A stretch of 41,567 bases of DNA, taken from NCBI GenBank assembly GCA_946221495.1, contig CAMIFA010000023.1:1-41567 (forward strand), in the 5' to 3' direction. Below, piece after piece: positions 39,259 through 41,567 of this stretch; within the stretch, counting starts at the first letter, position 1, and each line of letters opens with the position of its first letter. This DNA is from an uncultured cyanobacterium (lineage in GTDB: Bacteria; Cyanobacteriota; Cyanobacteriia; Cyanobacteriales; Chroococcidiopsidaceae). Position numbers and translations under genes: made by a program. The notes below the pieces were generated by a model. It did no database searches. It saw nothing but the letters and a program-made list of their open reading frames with translations, and was not told the DNA's origin.

Positions 39259-40577
39259 TCAAATGTTAATGCTTGACCCCGGACTTCTGTATTCAACTGC
39301 CCTTGCTCGTAAACAACTTGACCACCTACAATAGTTGTTACAGCCCATCCAGTAAGGTTCCAGCCTTCAAAAGGACTCCAGCGACATTTAGTTAGCAATT
39401 CCTCGCGTAGTACGGGGCGGTAATTGTTTAAATCTACTAAGACTAAATCAGCATCTAGCCCTTGAGCGATCGCACCTTTTTTGGGAATACGATAAGCTTT
39501 AGCGACAGCCGTAGACATCCAGTGCGATACTTGGGCAACTGTGCAGCGTCCTTCAATTGCAGCAGTTAGCATTAAAGCTAGCGATGTTTCAACTCCAGGC
39601 ATTCCCGAAGGTGTGTTTGGGTACTGTTGGGCTTTTTCCTCTAAAGTGTGGGGCGCATGATCTGTAGCAATAAAGTCAATCACACCATCAAGTAAAGCTT
39701 GCCAGAGGACTTGATTGTCGTGAGGCGATCGCAATGGGGGATTCATTTGCGCTAAAGTGCCAATTTTTTCGTAAGCACTGGTGTTTAGTAACAAATGCTG
39801 TGGTGTGACTTCAGCTGTCACCCAACTCGGTTTATCTTCACGTAGTAAATCAGCTTCTTCTGCCGTTGACATATGTAAGATATGCAAGCGACGCTGGTAC
39901 TTCTTAGATAGTCCTAAAGCTTGCTGAGTTGCCAACAGTGCTGCTTGATTGTCTTGAATTTGGGAATGCACAGCCGGATCGGTAATTGCGGCAAATTCTT
40001 GTCGCCGTTGGTTGATTCTGGCTTGATCTTCAGCGTGAACTGCAATTAAGCGATCGCCTTTAGCAAAAATAGCCTCCAGTGCTGTATCTTGATCCACCAA
40101 CAACTGCCCGTGCATTGAACCCATAAAAATTTTGATTCCTGGTGTGGGGTTTGCTGTGAGCAAATCAGGCAAATTGTCTGCCGTTGCCCCAATAAAAAAG
40201 CCATAATTAACCAAGCACTTTTGAGCAGCCCTTTGTAGCTTGTCATCTAAAGCTGCTTGGGTAGTCGTTAAAGGGCGCGTATTGGGCATTTCTAAAAACG
40301 AAGTCACACCACCTTTGGCACAAGCACAGCTAGCCGTAAATAAGTCTTCTTTGTGTTCTAGTCCTGGTTCTCGAAAATGTACCTGCGGATCGATGACCCC
40401 TGGCAACAAAGTTAAACCTTCTGCGTCGATTTCTTTAATCGCTGGATCAGCAGTAGATGCTATTTCTGGTGCAACTGCGACGATAGTGCGATCGCGTGTC
40501 AGTACATCTCCAACTAAAAATTCACCATTGGGTAACAAAATTGAAGCGCGGCGGATGAGAAGCGATGTATATGGCAT
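39255..40577 (-). CDS. pyrC: Dihydroorotase
   Basis: A 440-residue dihydroorotase from the start MPYTSLLIRRASILL (a GTG-led extension to 40610 is not family-like). It closes the pyrimidine ring in UMP synthesis. Metal-site segments are DPQVHFREPG (His67), GIKIFMGS (Lys149), AVHAED (His181), HILHMST (His235) and ATDHAPHT (Asp306). The usual HxH is QxH here: position 65 is Gln. That variant is seen in a known branch including Bacteroidetes dihydroorotases. The order fits class I/III amidohydrolases. It is monocistronic and its stop lies in a heptamer array. Confidence 0.92.
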   Translation of the reverse strand: MPYTSLLIRRASILLPNGEFLVGDVLTRDRTIVAVAPEIASTADPAIKEIDAEGLTLLPGVIDPQVHFREPGLEHKEDLFTASCACAKGGVTSFLEMPNTRPLTTTQAALDDKLQRAAQKCLVNYGFFIGATADNLPDLLTANPTPGIKIFMGSMHGQLLVDQDTALEAIFAKGDRLIAVHAEDQARINQRRQEFAAITDPAVHSQIQDNQAALLATQQALGLSKKYQRRLHILHMSTAEEADLLREDKPSWVTAEVTPQHLLLNTSAYEKIGTLAQMNPPLRSPHDNQVLWQALLDGVIDFIATDHAPHTLEEKAQQYPNTPSGMPGVETSLALMLTAAIEGRCTVAQVSHWMSTAVAKAYRIPKKGAIAQGLDADLVLVDLNNYRPVLREELLTKCRWSPFEGWNLTGWAVTTIVGGQVVYEQGQLNTEVRGQALTFD

Positions 40578-40687
40578 GACAAAAAAATTTAAACCACGAT
40601 GCAGTGGCACATTATCTTAGAGAAGGGAGCTTTAGCAGTCAGAAGACAGGAGACAGGAGAGAACCCCATGCTTAAAAGCAATTCTTC

Positions 40688-40876
40688 TTGAAACCAAATG
40701 AACGAAACAAAGTATTATTTTATTCCCTTCTGCCGCCAGTCTTGAGCATTGCTGTCTTCTTCTTGGTCACTTTCTATTTTGGAATTATCAAAGTAGCTAT
40801 GTCTAGAAATTTAATAGATGCCAATATAACCAAATTCAAAATTTCTCTGGTTAAGATTATCAAAGAGTGTTTTTAA
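40688..40876 (+). CDS. Possible small membrane protein upstream of lepB
   Basis: A 62-codon frame with a TTG start: MKPNERNKVLFYSLLPPVLS, then a hydrophobic stretch, then MSRNLIDANITKFKISLVKI. One to two membrane helices are predicted. It has no good ribosome site. The 318-base spacer before lepB also holds two AGACAGG heptamers at 40644-40657. It could be a genuine small membrane protein, a gene fragment, or chance. Confidence 0.3.
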   Translation: MKPNERNKVLFYSLLPPVLSIAVFFLVTFYFGIIKVAMSRNLIDANITKFKISLVKIIKECF

Positions 40877-40928
40877 CAAGTCAAGTTCGCTACCTACGTC
40901 TTCCCTTTGCTTGAGTAATTAAATTTAT

Positions 40929-41507
40929 ATGTCTCGTTTACCAAATCAAGTGTCAGATCATAAATCCCAACAAGATGAAGGTTCCTGGATTGGGGAACTA
41001 GGCAGAACAGTCGCTTTAAGCATTATTTTGGCTTTGGGAATTCGTACCTTCATTGCGGAAGCGCGCTGGATTCCTTCTGAATCTATGGTTCCGACTCTCA
41101 AAATTAATGACAAGTTGATTGTAGACAAGTTAAGTTATCGCTTCACTGCTCCCCAGCGCGGAGATATTGTAGTATTTTCACCTACAGATAATATTAAGAA
41201 AAACGATCCTACACTCAAGGACGCTTTTATCAAACGAGTAATTGGGCTTCCGGGAGATAAAGTTGAGGTTAAGGGGGGACGAGTTTATATTAATGACCAA
41301 CCTCAGAGGGAAGATTACATCAAAGAAGCTCCCGTTTATCAGTTTGGTCCAGTAATAGTACCGCCTGACTCTTATCTGGTACTAGGAGATAACCGCAATA
41401 ATAGTTTCGATAGCCACTTTTGGGGCTTTGTCCCCCGCGATAATATTATTGGTCGGGCGATTGTGCGTTTTTGGCCTCCCGATCGCATTGGCGAACTTGC
41501 ACACTAG
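40929..41507 (+). CDS. lepB: Signal peptidase I
   Basis: A 192-residue type I signal peptidase, which cleaves signal peptides at the outer face of the plasma or thylakoid membrane. After a soluble start and one membrane helix (TVALSIILALGIRTFIAEA), the catalytic serine is Ser52 in WIPSESMVPTL and the general-base lysine Lys102 in DAFIKRVIGLPGDKV. Box E is LVLGDNRNNSFDSHFWG, followed by GRAIVRFWP. The length is normal for cyanobacteria. A palindrome lies shortly after the stop. Confidence 0.96.
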   Translation: MSRLPNQVSDHKSQQDEGSWIGELGRTVALSIILALGIRTFIAEARWIPSESMVPTLKINDKLIVDKLSYRFTAPQRGDIVVFSPTDNIKKNDPTLKDAFIKRVIGLPGDKVEVKGGRVYINDQPQREDYIKEAPVYQFGPVIVPPDSYLVLGDNRNNSFDSHFWGFVPRDNIIGRAIVRFWPPDRIGELAH

Positions 41508-41540
41508 AAGATAGGAGACAGCGCAAAGCGCCTCCAAGCA

Positions 41541-41563
41541 ATCCGGAATTTAAAATTCCGGAT
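41541..41563. terminator. Palindrome after lepB
   Basis: An 11-base perfect inverted repeat, ATCCGGAATTT A AAATTCCGGAT, lies 34 bases past the lepB stop. The window ends four bases later, so a T-run cannot be checked. It is a likely transcription end or a small palindromic repeat. Confidence 0.5.
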
Positions 41564-41567
41564 GCAA

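Overview
The window is cyanobacterial chromosome. HIP1 octamers (GCGATCGC) recur in genes and spacers. Several families are cyanobacterial or mainly so: DUF1822, DUF2301, DUF6761, DUF6887/DUF6888 and the Mo-nitrogenase C-terminal domain. Heptamer arrays and small palindromic repeats typical of filamentous and Chroococcidiopsis-like cyanobacteria lie between, and sometimes inside, genes. I cannot name the genus. I found no tRNA, rRNA, CRISPR array, prophage or intact transposase.

Layout. 1-3.8 kb: the start of a LeuC-type dehydratase, an MgtC/SapB membrane protein and a divergent PEP synthase-like protein. 3.9-14 kb (accessory region): a FecR-domain secreted protein converges on a 1712-residue caspase/STAND/WD40 protein; next come a small signal-peptide/TM protein, a Mo-nitro_C protein, and a coupled pair of a sigma-70-like factor and a DUF1822 protein. 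The FecR/caspase pair is bracketed by two direct repeats. One repeat is the 3' end of the small TM gene and the other looks like a remnant of the same gene end. 14-20 kb: an oxidoreductase, a long repeat-bearing spacer, two genes of unknown function and a di-heme cytochrome c peroxidase. 20-27 kb: dprA, a YdcF-like protein, an overlapping DUF6888/DUF6887/ankyrin operon, DUF2301, a SAM hydroxide adenosyltransferase and tldD. 26.9-30 kb: an arsenic operon (arsR, aquaporin, arsC, dual-specificity phosphatase, arsH) with two identical ArsR-like operator sites. 30-41.5 kb: mostly housekeeping genes (DUF1361, an OmpR-type regulator, DUF6761, grxD-bolA, plsC-like, grxC-tadA, a malectin-domain protein, a thioesterase, pyrC and lepB).

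How the genes work together. The clearest functional unit is the arsenic operon. ArsR probably senses As(III), ArsC reduces arsenate, the aquaporin takes the place of an arsenite pump, and ArsH handles redox or organoarsenical chemistry; a DSP-type phosphatase is embedded in the operon. The most intriguing region is 3.9-14 kb. A membrane-anchored caspase-STAND-WD40 protein has a second, apparently inactive caspase-like domain. It sits beside FecR, sigma-like and DUF1822 genes, which fits a regulated stress, conflict or cell-death module, but that function is inference.

A recurring theme is short repeats becoming part of proteins. A palindromic repeat lengthens one WD40 blade, a MITE end encodes the last residues of the SAM enzyme, a heptamer array encodes the tail of a response regulator, and another heptamer array supplies the pyrC stop codon.
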